Positions 53,067 through 63,916 of a stretch of 64,000 nt of DNA are shown here, one piece after another (the first letter of the stretch is position 1; each line of letters starts with the position of its first letter). This DNA is from Opeltia flavorubescens (lineage: Eukaryota > Ascomycota > Lecanoromycetes > Teloschistales > Teloschistaceae). The stretch is from contig KE546974.1 of the NCBI GenBank assembly GCA_000442125.1, positions 1,488,001-1,552,000 on the forward strand, read 5' to 3'. Under the pieces are notes generated by a model. It was not told where the DNA came from. It saw nothing but the letters and a program-made list of their open reading frames with translations, and ran no database searches. A program made the translations under genes and the position numbers.

Positions 53067-54536
53067 GTCGGTAGGTGGGTGAGCCATTGGTCTGTAAGGA
53101 TGGACAGCTGATCACTAGCCAACCCTCGCAACAGTCGGTCGTCATGGCGGATCTTCCAGCTCGGAGAGTCTGCATCTGGATCTGGAGGTTGCCTAAATGG
53201 AACGTCGCTGGCGGTTTATGGGGTGGAAGGATAAAAGGGATGACGGTAATAATTTTGACGGCGAAAGGGGCTCCTAAGGTTCCGCGCTGCGACAACAGGG
53301 AGGAAGTTGCGACCGTCTCTATTGAAGCAGGGCCGCTTTTAGGCGACGAGGGTGGATTGTTTCTGTGGAAGAGGCGGTCCATAAAGCGATACCTCGTTGG
53401 CATCCATTTAAGATAGGTGTTATTTGGCTGCGGTATAATTGCCCTCAATCAAAGGCGTGTGTATGTTAAAGTGTGGGCGCTCATCTGCTACCGCTCATCA
53501 TCTTGTGCCTGCAGGGGGATTATCGTAAGACATGCGATACACAGCTATTTCGTTGCTGAGAGCTCTTGACTGGAAGACTGACCCCTAGAGTAGAGAGCTT
53601 GGCTTTCTGGAGAGATACTAGAAGGTTGTCAACTTTCTCCAGACTTGTTTGTCAATCAGCTGTGTACAGTCGTTGTTCCGCAGAGGTAGGATAGGTGCTT
53701 TCTTTGTTCTTCTTGCTGCTTGACGGAATAGAGTGTGCTGTAAAGCTGTATACTATCTTGAAGGCGATGCTGAAGAGTAATAGGAGGCATACTCCGTATG
53801 GAATGCCCTGTTAGACCCTGGGCGAGGTTCTCGCCATCGGGAAATGGTTTTGATATGTCCACTTGTCTTGGCAACTAATCGCTCCCTGTCCGGAAGACGA
53901 ACGTGGCATTCTCCCGTATTTTGCTTCTTTGACTACTGACCAGATAGAACATCCCCTTCATATCATCAGACATGATCCCTTCGCCAAATCCAGCTTTCTT
54001 GAGAGGTGATACATAGCTTTCTCTTGCTATTCTCCGACAGCTGTGCCTACGTCAAATTCCGCACCAAGGCCAAACGACCGTCCGCCGTCCGTTTTTGACA
54101 GAAAAACCACATCCTCTCGAAGGAAAATAAAATTCCCAGCATCATTTCCGAAGGCTTCACCTTGCTAACTACAAACGAACCCGATCGCAAACTGCCAGCG
54201 GTTGCTCCTTTCTCTGAGTCGGCGGAGATCCCAGGTTTTACATCTCCATTTCTCGGGCAAATCCAATTACTCCACGTCCCAAAATCTGAAGCGACTACGA
54301 ACAAAATTTCAGCAGGCGGAGAGCAACCCTCGTCAAAAGCAACCCACTGCCAACCTGGCAACCAAGGATCTCGCACGCCCGAACGTAGTAAATTACCGCC
54401 CTTTCACTCCTCTATATTCATCCAACAACCAGAACTTCCCTCCTAAATAACCATTTGTGGACATTTCAGCCGAGTTAGTACAGCTAACTCCCAAACCGAT
54501 ATTCCCAGCTATTTTATCTCTACCCCAACGCCCTCA
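53067..54536. other. Intergenic with unproven frames; promoter of family A gene
   Basis: Two frames are open on the plus strand without clear order: 53075-53416, and around 54162-54450, where NLKRLRTKFQQAESNPRQKQ looks most protein-like and may be a decayed exon. From about 54400 the sequence is pyrimidine-rich (CCTTTCACTCCTCTATATTC), the likely leader of the gene at 54537. Confidence 0.3.
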
Positions 54537-55055
54537 ATGCAGAATTCGAGTCTCTCTTTGGGGAGGCCGCCATCAACGATGCGTGAGTTAATCGCTGAGG
54601 TTCAATTTGACATGTACGTGCCGGACGTGCGGCCAACTTCGGCAGGAATTCAAGAGGTGTTAGCCTGGGCCCGTGCCAATGCAGTGTATCTTCATGAATA
54701 CCAAGAAGAGCTGTTGTATATCAAGGAATACGGTGAGGAAGGGGCAATGGATCCCCCCAACCCTGAGAGCAGGGATACAACTCTAATGTTGTATGTCATT
54801 TTTGAAATCCTCTTGGAGTTGGCGGAGGAGAAGAAGAACAAGGAGGGGATGGAGGCGGAGGCGGCCGAGGCTATCGAGGTGTCGGATGACACAGAGGTGG
54901 AGGCCCAGGGAGCGGAGGAGGGAGAGGAAGACGACGATGACGGTGATGACGAGGATCAGGTGGGGGAGAAAACCTCATTTCAAGACTATCATCTCGTATT
55001 ACGTGAGGGCTTACGCGAGGCGCTGTCGAATATTCTGGACCCCCGATGGTTGTAA
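54537..55055 (+). CDS. Family A member of a new paralogous family
   Basis: 172 residues, no intron. The ATG at 54579 (MRELIAEV) is an alternative start because the decayed copy at 26317 begins there. Residues 15-80 hold the family pattern: PDVRPTSAGIQEVLAWARA, then VYLHEYQEELL, then LMLYVIFEILLELAEEKKN. Residues about 105-145 are a run of Glu and Asp (EEGEEDDDDGDDED). The end is KTSFQDYHLVLREGLREALS. The G-I-x2-V-L-x-W and L-x2-Y-x3-L positions, and the C-terminal F/H-x-D-Y/Q segment, are shared with the B and D genes downstream. No signal or membrane segment. Function unknown; cytosolic or nuclear location is inferred. Confidence 0.7.
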   Translation: MQNSSLSLGRPPSTMRELIAEVQFDMYVPDVRPTSAGIQEVLAWARANAVYLHEYQEELLYIKEYGEEGAMDPPNPESRDTTLMLYVIFEILLELAEEKKNKEGMEAEAAEAIEVSDDTEVEAQGAEEGEEDDDDGDDEDQVGEKTSFQDYHLVLREGLREALSNILDPRWL

Positions 55056-55845
55056 AAGAAGGCAGCACTTGTGAGCCCTCCTTTCAATCCAGCATAATTC
55101 AAGTTAATGAACTCCACAGAAGCCTCAAATTCCACTGGCACCATGGGTGACTAAAAGCTACCTCGCAAGATTACCGGCTAATATCTACTTCGATTATCGA
55201 CGCTGAGACGTTCAGCAGGACCGAGGCGTTTGTCTTGCCTCGAGGATATGATTCTCATGGACTTAATTCACTGCTCCGATTCAGGGGAGATTCTCCTAGA
55301 TGGACGTTACTGCTTAAGACTGTCGGCACGCAAGCCGTGGACAATGTCCACCACGATGTCCTTTTGCTCTGCTCCCGCTTTGGGTCTTGTAGTCCTGCTC
55401 GTATAATTGTATTAGACTGATCCACTGATTGAACGGCTGAGCCTTAGTATTACAATTGCCCCTATGTACCAGCGCAACGAGCACACTAGACTTGAGAAAG
55501 AGAGATGCAGGCCCGTGCCGAATTATCGAAACAAGTCTGCGTAATTGATTTCTTGACAGACCATAGTATATTCCATCACAAAAACCTACAGGATTTCTCA
55601 CTGAGACCGGAATAAGAAGACCCTGGTGACCATATCCAACAACGTATACTCATGTACTATACTGGTTCAATCTTGCTGTCTTCAAATTGTCTTTGATGAA
55701 TGGCCTCCAACTTATCTCGGAAATTGATTAGAAGCTTAACCCGCCGGCGGCTCCCCTAATAGAACAGGAAGCGCGCCAGATCATAGCGTAGACCGTCAAA
55801 TATTCAGTACTTAATAGCCGTCGTAGATAGCATAAGATAATATAG
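55056..55845. other. No gene followed
   Basis: The stretch has short damaged frames only. It should contain the first exons of the gene ending at 56091, but none could be joined. A possible leader lies near 55640 (CTCATGTACTATACTGG). Confidence 0.25.
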
Positions 55846-56091
55846 CATCGACAGTCGCATCCCGGCGGGCACATACTGGCGAAAGAGGAGGAAGAGGGAG
55901 GAGAGGAGGGAGGAAAGGAGGACGACGATCAGGAGTTGGAAGAGCCGATTCATCGAGCAAACCGCAAGTTTCTTGACGACCTGCGCCGATCAAGAGCGCT
56001 AAGGAAAAGGGTTTTGGGGGAAAATGCCGCGGGGGCTGCTTTGGGGTGTTTAGGAGCCCGGATTTCTCGGTTCCCACGTTGGTTAAGATGA
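55846..56091 (+). CDS. Terminal exon, acidic then basic helix
   Basis: Open from 55846 to a TGA at 56089 with no ATG, so it is the last exon of a gene. It reads an acidic run (KEEEEGGEEGGKEDDDQ), ELEEPIHRANRKFLDDLRRS, then RALRKRVLGENAAGAALGCL and ISRFPRWLR. The centre matches the decayed copy at 14561-14668. The Pro-rich frames on the other strand are shadows. Confidence 0.5.
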   Translation, partial: HRQSHPGGHILAKEEEEGGEEGGKEDDDQELEEPIHRANRKFLDDLRRSRALRKRVLGENAAGAALGCLGARISRFPRWLR

Positions 56092-56135
56092 GTTACTCCC
56101 CGACTGCAGGACAATTTTCGTAATAGTCGTAGTCT

Positions 56136-56438
56136 TTGGAAGGTCGGAAATCGGAGCTGCCCGAGACAAGGGAGCAAAAGGTAGGATCTCCGTTGGTGTG
56201 GGAAGGGGAGGGCTCGCTGCCAAATCGCAACCGGTTCGTCGCTGAGGAGGACGGCGGTGGGCTTGAGAGTATCGGAGGAAGGAGCGAGGGCTGGATTTCC
56301 ACTTTCGGTCAGGATGTGGACGTCGACTGGATTCTCTTGGGTGCAATTGAAAATGGAGAGGGTAATCGATCGAACGCCTTGGTCCGGTGTTGCGCGGGGA
56401 ATTGGACAAACGTTGGATGCCTAGCTGTTACAGAATAG
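56136..56438 (+). CDS. Open frame of 100 codons, uncertain
   Basis: It begins MEGRKSELPETREQKVGSPL and contains GWISTFGQDVDVDWILLGAI. It ends at 56438, 430 bases before the family B gene. The opposite strand is also open over much of it, with an Arg/Pro-rich, less ordered reading. No family recognised. Confidence 0.35.
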   Translation: MEGRKSELPETREQKVGSPLVWEGEGSLPNRNRFVAEEDGGGLESIGGRSEGWISTFGQDVDVDWILLGAIENGEGNRSNALVRCCAGNWTNVGCLAVTE

Positions 56439-56866
56439 CGAACGTATCTTGGGCATGCTCCTCACAGATATTTGCAGACCTATACCGGTTGCCAAATGCT
56501 GTTGCCCTGCTTCCAGTTCGCCTTCTTCTACTGCTAGGAGGGAACGAATGAGCCCTCCCGTGTCAGGAGAAAAGAGGGTCTGGGCTGGAAAAGGGATAGA
56601 CTGCTCTTGAATTTCCAGCCGCATAGCCCATATGCCGTACCCTTGTCTAGTCTTCCCCACCGTATACCACAGCATCCAATCTTCATGAGACTAGCAGTAT
56701 TTGCAAATTGACATCCTCGCATCGACATCCACTCAGTTGAAATCCGTCGAGCATAACTCACATAAAACCTTGCGGTTCGTCGAGCAGAACAGACTTGTAC
56801 CCTACTGGTCCTCCATATCCACCTATTCTCGTTCATTCAATTTGTTTTTTTCCTCCTGAATTCACG

Positions 56867-57883
56867 ATGTCGGAATATCAAGAAACTTATGCAAACCTCT
56901 TCCCATCATCTTCTCAAGCCGCGAGGCAGTTGGATACAGCTTTGAGCAATACGATCTTTAGCCATATTGAGAAAACACTCCGGCCGCCCAATTTCCATCC
57001 CAAAGACCCTGGAGGTGTGGAGGAAGTTTTACGTTGGATGGTAGAGAACTTTAATGCTTTAGAGCATTATCACAAGAGACTTGCTGCCCTGGACCTCGAC
57101 GTGGAGGAAGGCGCTGAACACGTGCAGATCAATGCACTGATCCAAGTTGTCGAGGAAGGGAAGACGGGAGAAGAAGAAGACGTGCGAGATCAACATGATC
57201 ACTACGCGCGGCTGTTAAAGGGGCTGCGTACCTATTGGAATCCCGGAACCAGAAGACTGGCGCTTAAACCTAGCTTATCTGAAGACGATGAGATCCGTGA
57301 GTCGATGTTCCGATTCCATGATTTGTCCAAGCTAATGCACAGTCCGTAGAGAATTTCAATACTATGCTGAAGGACCATGCGGATTCGGTGGGGAAGCATG
57401 ACAGCTACTACCAGAAATATAAAGTCGACCCCATTCACACGGAAGACGAGTTTTCGGAGCATGAAGAGGGTAAGAGCCGAAAGGAGCGGAAGAGACGACA
57501 TCGTAAGTATCATCTTCGTGCTCAATCACCACGCAACAGCTAATACCTCTGCACCAGTTTTTCTTTCGGAAGAATTATGCGCCAGAAAATTTCGCGACCT
57601 GCTCGTTCAGCATGGACTCTGGACCAGCATTCAAATCGTTCGCCGAATGAACGACTGGGCATATCAGATCAGGAAGAATCGTCAAGCCTGGAATAACTTT
57701 GCCGATCTAAACGCTGCAGCTGAACGCTTCCGCTCCAAACCTGGCCTACCAGCGATTGTTCACGAGCCCAAATTCGAAGGCAACCTTCAAGATTGGGCGG
57801 TCAGTTGCCTCAAAAGACACGACTGGGATCGTAAGCAGCTATGGGGACAATGGAGAGAGTATAGCGATGGCGAAGAGTCGTAA
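56867..57883 (+). CDS. Family B member, three exons, 302 residues
   Basis: Exon 1 is 56867-57296, exon 2 57350-57502 and exon 3 57558-57883. The introns are 53 nt (GTGAGT, GCTAAT branch, CGTAG) and 55 nt (GTAAGT, GCTAAT branch, CACCAG). Both are phase 1 and splicing leaves no stop. Exon 1 reads MSEYQETYANLFPSSSQAAR, then HPKDPGGVEEVLRWMVENF and ALEHYHKRLAALDLDVEEG (the shared pattern), then RDQHDHYARLLKGLRTYWNP. Exon 2 reads KHDSYYQKYKVDPIHTEDEF and KSRKERKRRH. Exon 3 has NNFADLNAAAERFRSKPGLP, HEPKFEGNLQDWAVSCLKRH and ends YSDGEES. Decayed relatives lie at 15523 (exon 1) and 21341 (exon 3). No known domain; soluble. The basic KSRKERKRRH could be a nuclear signal. Confidence 0.75.
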
Positions 57884-58564
57884 GGCCAAGGGAGCAAAGA
57901 CAAGAAATGCTAGGAAGGCAAGTGCGAGGGCGAGGGCCGCGGGGATGTAGGGAACGACTGCCTTCATTGAACGCCGTGCTGGAAAGTTTTCCACGAAACC
58001 TAGGCTACCCTTGGGACTGTGCATTGTGACCCGACAGCTACGACTTTAAGGGATACGGCGAAATGGACGTGTGTTATCGATGTCACGGCTCAGGAGGCAG
58101 TCACTCGCTGGTTGTGTTCCTCATGTACTCCCCTCCGAAGACGGTGCCTGTCCCTGCCTGGATAATAATCCTACTAGATAGACTTTTTCCATACGAGCTT
58201 TGTAAAGTCTCATTACACCTGGTCTTTTTGCTCTTCTCTAGCTGTAAGAAATGGAGATCATGCTTCTCATGGTTCAATGAGTCCGATCCTCCGAACTAAT
58301 GCCTGAAGCTTTGTATCGCAATCGCCACAATCCATGTGGTGATCCTAGGAAAGTACTTGGCTTGACAAAGGAGAAAGCCGCGTTAAGTCCGCTCGGCAGG
58401 TTCTAGCCGCATAACGGAGATTTTCTTGTTGAATCTTTTTTCTGGCAGACAATAGCAGAATCCTTTGCTAAAGCCAACGAAAAACCGCTTCTCAATTCCC
58501 CATTCCCTTTGAAGATTATCAAACACAGCTTTCAAGCACTCCAGCCGAGTATATCACACCTAAG
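57884..58564. other. Intergenic between family B and D genes
   Basis: An open frame at 58063-58299 (VPVPAWIIILLDRLFPYELC) is hydrophobic but lacks support. A leader-like stretch (CTCAATTCCCCATTCCCTTT) precedes 58565. Confidence 0.3.
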
Positions 58565-59071
58565 ATGCCCCGGATGACGACCTTTCGTGATACTGAATTT
58601 ACCTGCACCCTTGAAGACCCATATACCTTCGACGTTGCTGCATTCAGGATGTCGCTTATGAGCGGCATGGAAATCCTTTTGGAAATCGAGTTAAGACTCA
58701 ATCCACCAGCCGTGCCCCCGTCCGAAGAGGGGATCCAGATGGTCATCACATGGACCGTCCAACATTTCTCCACCCTTCAGGACTACCTACAACATTTGGC
58801 AATTATCGTTGCCGACGTGAAAATCTACATCATCGACGTTCCCATCTCGGAGGGCGTTGATGTACCCGCAATGCTCGCAACAGTTCTGATTGCACTGAGT
58901 ATGTTGGAGGAGGAGGAGGATGGAAAGGTGGACTACCGCCAGGATTTGGGAGAGCCCTGTGATCGAGACCCTCACCGTAGTTTCCTCGATCAGATGCGTG
59001 AGGCGATCTCTGCGGTGCGAAAGCCAGCAATGGATATCAACGGTGAGGTTGCCGTTCGGCTGGACAGATGA
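58565..59071 (+). CDS. Family D member, 168 residues
   Basis: Single exon from the ATG at 58565 (MPRMTTFRDTEFTCTLEDPY). Residues about 35-80 read LEIELRLNPPAVPPSEEGIQ, MVITWTVQHFSTLQDYLQHL, the shared pattern. Next is ISEGVDVPAMLATVLIALSM with LEEEEDG, and then the C-terminal segment DPHRSFLDQMREAISAVRKP. Decayed copies are at 16398, 20347 and 24783, all on the same strand. The segment MLATVLIALSML is hydrophobic but in the related A gene it is LMLYVIFEILLELAEE, an amphipathic helix, so I do not call a membrane span. Function unknown. Confidence 0.7.
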   Translation: MPRMTTFRDTEFTCTLEDPYTFDVAAFRMSLMSGMEILLEIELRLNPPAVPPSEEGIQMVITWTVQHFSTLQDYLQHLAIIVADVKIYIIDVPISEGVDVPAMLATVLIALSMLEEEEDGKVDYRQDLGEPCDRDPHRSFLDQMREAISAVRKPAMDINGEVAVRLDR

Positions 59072-59832
59072 TTGAAGCTAATACATCATATATAGTCGAC
59101 TAGAAGGCTACAGTTCGCGGTGCTTGACACGTTTCTCCCTCAATTCCCTTGCGTTGTCACCATCAAGCACCTGAAATCGACTGCAGCCATTAACTGAGCC
59201 GGACGAACATCACCATTGCCGCTCACGAAGCCTATTGTTGGCTAGGATCCTCACTTTCATTGAATACACATTCCAGAGACGGCTTGCCCTGGCCAGGGAG
59301 GCGACTTCTTCTAGATGGACTTTGTCTTGTTTTGGAACTCCAATGATATGACAGGCACATAGACTGTGGACACACGATTTCTATGACCTGATAACACGCA
59401 TCCTATTATTCGCTCGGCCTAGTGACATCGATATCACGTTTGCCCCTACTCGTGAACACACCTAGCCCGCTGAATATCATTCCCTGCGCTGAAATATACG
59501 GACGAGCTTGGCGACCTACAGAATTTCGTTCAATGTGTCCCCAAGCTGGAGCGTAGAGATTTGAATAGTGAAGAAAATGGTAAGGAGCTCGGGTGGATCC
59601 ACCATGCATGAAATCTTGGACCGCTTACGTAGCCATGCATCGCGTGATAAGTCTGGTGGGTGATTCCCCTTGGGCTGGACATTTTTTCCATGCAGTGAAC
59701 GCTGTATTCAACGTAAGGGAAATTCGTAAGCTTGAGTCTCGGCCTAACAATCTTCCCGTAAAGTCCGGATCCGATCTCCGTTCTTCAATCTGCCTTCCCG
59801 TCTGCCCCGTATCACCTTCAAGCCATACCAGT
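59072..59832. other. Intergenic; possible upstream part of next gene
   Basis: The frame of the next gene is open back to 59593 (MHRVISLVGDSPWAGHFFHA), so an earlier start cannot be excluded. Elsewhere no gene is seen. Confidence 0.3.
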
Positions 59833-60484
59833 ATGCCACGGGCAATGAGGATCATAAGAAATGAAGATAGACGCAAGTGTCGCTACAGATCTACCCATCC
59901 ACGTCCAACGCTTGCCCAGCAGGAATCCTCCCAGCCTTCCCTATTCCGTATGCCGTTGAATTCGTTCAATTTGGCTCTATTTAGTCATGGACAGCCATTA
60001 AAAGACCCCCGTGAGAGTATTGAGCACTTCATTGAGCACGGTAAGGACTTTCGCCTGTGACGAGTACAGGATCTCTGCTAATACAGGTAGTGATCCACGA
60101 GAGCGATGATAAGAGGCCGTTAATGTTGGCAAGCAAAGTCCCCGTGCGTTTCCGCTTCGGAACCAAGGCCACACAACAAAGACGGATCTTATTCCATTTC
60201 CATGTCCCTCACGATCAGGAAGGGAGATGGTTCAATCATTACCTCGCTCGGACATTAGTGACTGCTCCACATTGGTCCGACACCTTCCTTGCTGTCCTGA
60301 AAGCAGTAGTCGATAATTCCAGCGAAATCATTGTACGTACATCGACCTCTCGACTGACAATAGCGCATCGCTAACGTGCGATTAGATGATAGTCATCGGC
60401 TATGCGTTTTGGGCCTTCATCAAAGCTCTCGTGGTCAAGCTATGGCGAAGCTTCTTTGGATATGACATAAAAGGGGGAGAGTAG
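59833..60484 (+). CDS. Tail-anchored protein, three exons
   Basis: Exons are 59833-60040, 60091-60332 and 60386-60484. The introns are 50 nt (GTAAGG, GCTAATAC, GGTAG) and 53 nt (GTACGT, GCTAACG, ATTAG). Splicing leaves a clean frame of 182 residues, or 262 if the ATG at 59593 is used. Exon 1 is basic (NEDRRKCRYRSTHPRP). Exon 2 is globular (VRFRFGTKATQQRRILFHFH, VTAPHWSDTFLAVLKAVVD). Exon 3 is a single membrane segment (IVIGYAFWAFIKALVVKLW) with a short tail YDIKGGE. A C-terminal anchor with a short luminal end suggests a tail-anchored protein. Not recognised. Confidence 0.65.
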
Positions 60485-60968
60485 GGAACAATGGGACACC
60501 ATCTGACGAGTCGGAACTTGAGAGATTTATTCGAGGAGGCGAGGAAGACGATGTGGCATCTGCTTGCTGGTTCTTCAAATTCTTCTGACGGGACTCATGG
60601 CATGTTGCCCAAGGAGGACTGGTATCGACCCCTGGATGCAATGCCAAAGAAAGCATGGAACGAAGCCATAGTTGCGTGCAGAAGCCCCTGAAATCACCGA
60701 AGTACTATTTTCATGATAGAGGGAGGCGTAACTCGTCGTAATCATAATTCAGATTGTAAATTTGTGCATAAGTAATGATTGTGTAGGATGTATGCACGGC
60801 CTAACGGCCACCGTAGATCCCCAATGTTTCCGTTCATGCTCCGCTGTAGGAATTGGCCTTTGCTGTCACCATCGACGAACATTTCCCTGAAAGACGCACG
60901 ACTCTCCTGATAGCTTGCATTGCTTGACAGACTCAATATCCCAAGCTCATATCCTCAACTATCTCATC
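60485..60968. other. Intergenic
   Basis: The frame at 60491-60691 (NLRDLFEEARKTMWHLLAGS) looks partly ordered and could be a short exon, but no splice partners are visible. Nothing else is seen. Confidence 0.25.
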
Positions 60969-61611
60969 ATGCCGAACGAAGCCGATGGTCGTGGCCCTTC
61001 TGTCAAGTTGCTGGAGCAGGAGATGGGAAGACTCAACCCTCACCCTCGTACATTTGTTCCGGTTCTATCCCCATCATCGAATGCTGACGGTCTCCAGTGG
61101 ACAGTAATATAAGCGAACATGTTCAACAGCCAGCTCTACAGCCTCAGCCGAATCATAACCATCTGTACGAAAAGTACGCTCTCTTCCATGACCGCTCCGG
61201 TATGATGTCCAGAACCTCGAAGTCCAGCATCAAGGACATTGATTAACCCGTACCATAGAGGATGGCCGTAGTGCTTTTCAGCACAAGGAGTTAGAGAAGG
61301 GAGGAGTCGTTGCTCATGACGGAGCTACTGAAGAAGAAAGATACGCCGTCTTCGTCCAAGATCGCAACCATTTGCTACGAACAAGACGCCAACGCATGGA
61401 CGAGTGGCTGGCCGCACACACCAACACTCATATATTGAGGATAGCTTACCTGCGTACCGGCAACATGTATGGCAAATGACTGTACCTGGAGCTGCCGATG
61501 TCCCCCAGATCTTCCAGCCTGGTGGACGAGATGGACCAAGATGAGGCCAACATCATTGGAATGTGGGGTTGTTTGGTTGGAAGAGCCTGGAGGCCAGAAA
61601 GCTTTGCCTGA
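60969..61611 (+). pseudogene. Lightly damaged multi-exon gene, unknown family
   Basis: From the ATG at 60969 the frame reads MPNEADGRGPSVKLLEQEMG then LNPHPRTFVPVLSPSSN. A second frame has NHNHLYEKYALFHDRSGMMS. A third has AFQHKELEKGGVVAHDGATE, ERYAVFVQDRNHLLRTRRQR and MDEWLAAHTNTHILRIAYL. After one TGA it continues LYLELPMSPRSSSLVDEMDQ. Introns could explain some changes of frame, but I could not find sites that work for all, so at least one small insertion or deletion is likely. No domain recognised. Confidence 0.45.
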
Positions 61612-62992
61612 CGGTGAAGTTTGCCTCTCTTTTGGTGTCAAAGAGCTGTGTTTGAACCTCCCATAATCGGTCATGCAGACAGCCGTTCCCTTATGTCGTT
61701 TGCTCTTGGTTTGGATGGTTTGGCCTTGTACTTAGGCTCTCTGCAATACACACTCCTTTATCTTGCTGCAGCCACCTTCTTTTACTCACACAATCGAGGT
61801 AGCGATGCTTGCTGTCATCGTTTTAGGCAGTGTTATTCGAGCTGCAAAACGGATTGGCGGTTTCCCGAGGGACAACATGCATCCCTCAAAAGGTACGGAA
61901 GCTCTTTCTTAGGCATATACTCCGCCAGCAAACATCACAGCTAACGTCTCTCACATCCCAGGACCCAGACTATCGCAGCGAAGCGGCGTAAAGCACGAGG
62001 TTACCGATCCTGATCATGGCGATAGAGGAAGACTGTGTTGGCAAGTGAAGGTCTTGGGGACCCTGGCGGTATTTCTACCCTCCTCCCCCTGTATCTGTAG
62101 GCGATGGCTAACGCCTTACAAATCGTATGTTTTAGGAAGAGATTCGCACACGAAGCAACCTCGATGGCTCCTTCCTCCCGACCGATCTTCACTCGCACCT
62201 TCCAGACCAGTCTGAACGAACGGAGGCCTCCTGCGGCAATCTAATTTAATTGCGACTGTGGAACATGAAGGCTACTTTGTCCGATGGGGAGTGGTACAGA
62301 AGGTTGACTACTTTTACTACATCGGACGGAGCATGCCGCCGTTCTGGGTTTTACAAGCTGGATCGTGGAGGAAAAGGGAGACGCTATCTAGGGTCAGGAC
62401 GCCGTGCAAAATCAAGGATCTCCATGTTCACGGCTACGGCCTTTCGGCATGGAGCTTCGACTCAACGCCTTTTGCTCAGCTGAGGTAGTTCACGAGTGAT
62501 GGAAGAAGTATGATTGCCGATCAGGACGACGGCAGCCGGAGGCTTAGCCGGCAAGTGAAGGTCTAGGGATTGTGGCGGTATTCCCTCTCCCCCCCTGATT
62601 CTGAAGGAGATAGCTAACTAGGGGTTGGATTCTAGATTCAATGAATTACGACCGAAGCAGCTTCAGTCGTTCCTGTCTTCAAGCCAAGCCCCCTTCGCAC
62701 CTTCCTTCTACATCTTCACTGGGAACGATAGCCGTCAACTACTTCGATAACCTTGTCAAACATTGAGGCATTCTAAGCGGCGAACAGAAGGTATCGCGTT
62801 GCCAATGCCGTCAACTACAATACGCTGTTCAAAGCAGGCTGAACAGGGGCACGCCGCAGTCTTGAATTTTCTTGGCTGGGTCAGGAGGAAAAGGGGGTTG
62901 TTGGCCCGGGCCAATGTTCTATGGTTATTATGGTCTCTCTGTCAGAAGCCTTCAATTTGAGCTTGCTGGACCAGAAGCATAAAGAGTGGTGA
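61612..62992 (+). other. Damaged coding with a duplicated segment
   Basis: The frame at 62258-62488 reads VVQKVDYFYYIGRSMPPFWV and LHVHGYGLSAWSFDSTPF, but an overlapping frame is open too. A hydrophobic reading near 61690-61800 (LALYLGSLQYTLLYLAAATF) may be a shadow. See the repeat at 62040-62625. Confidence 0.3.
62040..62625 (+). repeat. Direct duplication, spacing about 510 bases
   Basis: GCAAGTGAAGGTCTTGGGGA with GGCGGTATTTCTACCCTCC, CTGTATCTGTAGGCGATGGC and TAAC (62041-62113) recurs at 62551-62625 as GCAAGTGAAGGTCTAGGGAT with GGCGGTATTCCCTCTCC and GGAGATAGCTAAC. Most differences are transitions or small length changes. Confidence 0.55.
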
Positions 62993-63181
62993 GAGTGCAG
63001 CAGGGAAGCACGGCCAACGGCAATTACGGCTCTTCCCACGGATGAGACACCTCAAATTCAATGTGCAGCACTACAACCCGACCTTTCATCCATCGGCACG
63101 TTCTTTGCATTCTACGAGTTCATTACAGCGATGGAGTGTGTTCGACAGATACAGATAGTCGAGATCGATGGGATCATTTGA
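62993..63181 (+). CDS. Exon of an unknown protein
   Basis: The frame is open from just after a TGA and reads EARPTAITALPTDETPQIQC, ALQPDLSSIGTFFAFYEFIT and MECVRQIQIVEIDGII to a stop. It lacks a start and is probably the last exon of a gene whose earlier exons lie in the damaged stretch upstream. Not recognised. Confidence 0.4.
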   Translation, partial: ECSREARPTAITALPTDETPQIQCAALQPDLSSIGTFFAFYEFITAMECVRQIQIVEIDGII

Positions 63182-63489
63182 TGACCGGGTTGCAGGGGTT
63201 CTGGCGCGTGTTTGACGGCAGTGCTTTGGCATAGATGGGATGACTATACCCGTTGACTACTCGACACTCCTATGTCCTCCCTCCTCAGCAGTATAGATAC
63301 CTTTCAGCCTTGACTGCTGTAAAGCACATATAGGTAGGAATCGACCGTTTTGCATGTAGGATGACGTAGTGAAGTCGATGGTTCAATAGGGGTTGTTGAC
63401 ATGTGTAGGCGTGATAATCTCGCTTATTCTTTGCCTACACATCTTCAAGAAACCCACTACCAATTGCTTATCCCCCTACAGCTACAATC

Positions 63490-63916
63490 ATGAATCCGGA
63501 GGTTTTCGACGTTCATCTGCTCGTGCGAGCAACCCGCACCAAGGAAGCTAGTAGCGAAGCCGGGGGTGAGCAGGGGGCAGGTACTATTGAAGGACGCAAT
63601 GAGGAGCACGTGTGCCAATGTAAAGCTTACATTCATGCTTTCAGAGCCAATATTTGCTGATTCTCCATAGCCCAAGTCGATCGAGATAGAGATGCAGCAG
63701 CCGGAAACGCCGTCGTTGCCTTCTCACATGAAAGCAAAGCGCGGGCAATTAGGATCACTAGAGCGGTCGTGCAGGGTTCTGGATGTTTGGAGAAGCTTTG
63801 TGCCTGATCACGGGGAATTGAAAAGGTACGCCGTCACTACAGGCTCTTTGTTCCCTGTATACGGACTGGCTGATAGCAGTGTAGGAAGTCAATCAAAATC
63901 AGCTCAGGAGACGTAG
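63490..63916 (+). pseudogene. Two-exon gene with one early stop, unknown
   Basis: Exon 1 (63490-63565) starts MNPEVFDVHLLVRATRTKEA. A 79-nt intron (63566-63644, donor GTGAGC, acceptor CTTTCAG, phase 1) leads to exon 2: EPIFADSP, a TAG where CAG would fit, then IEIEMQQPETPSLPSHMKAK, ERSCRVLDVWRSFVPDHGEL and the end SVGSQSKSAQET. Unspliced, exon 1 ends at a stop at 63660 after 56 residues. If the TAG is real the protein is truncated after about 34 residues, unless the ATG at 63692 is used instead. No family recognised. Confidence 0.5.

Noticed and set aside
53075-53416. Open frame of 113 codons after the family F gene
   Set aside because: It overlaps the family F 3' region, has no ordered segments, and both strands are open there.
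55811-56409. Minus-strand Pro/Ser-rich frames
   Set aside because: They are the reverse of Glu/Gly-rich plus-strand exons; low-complexity composition explains their openness.
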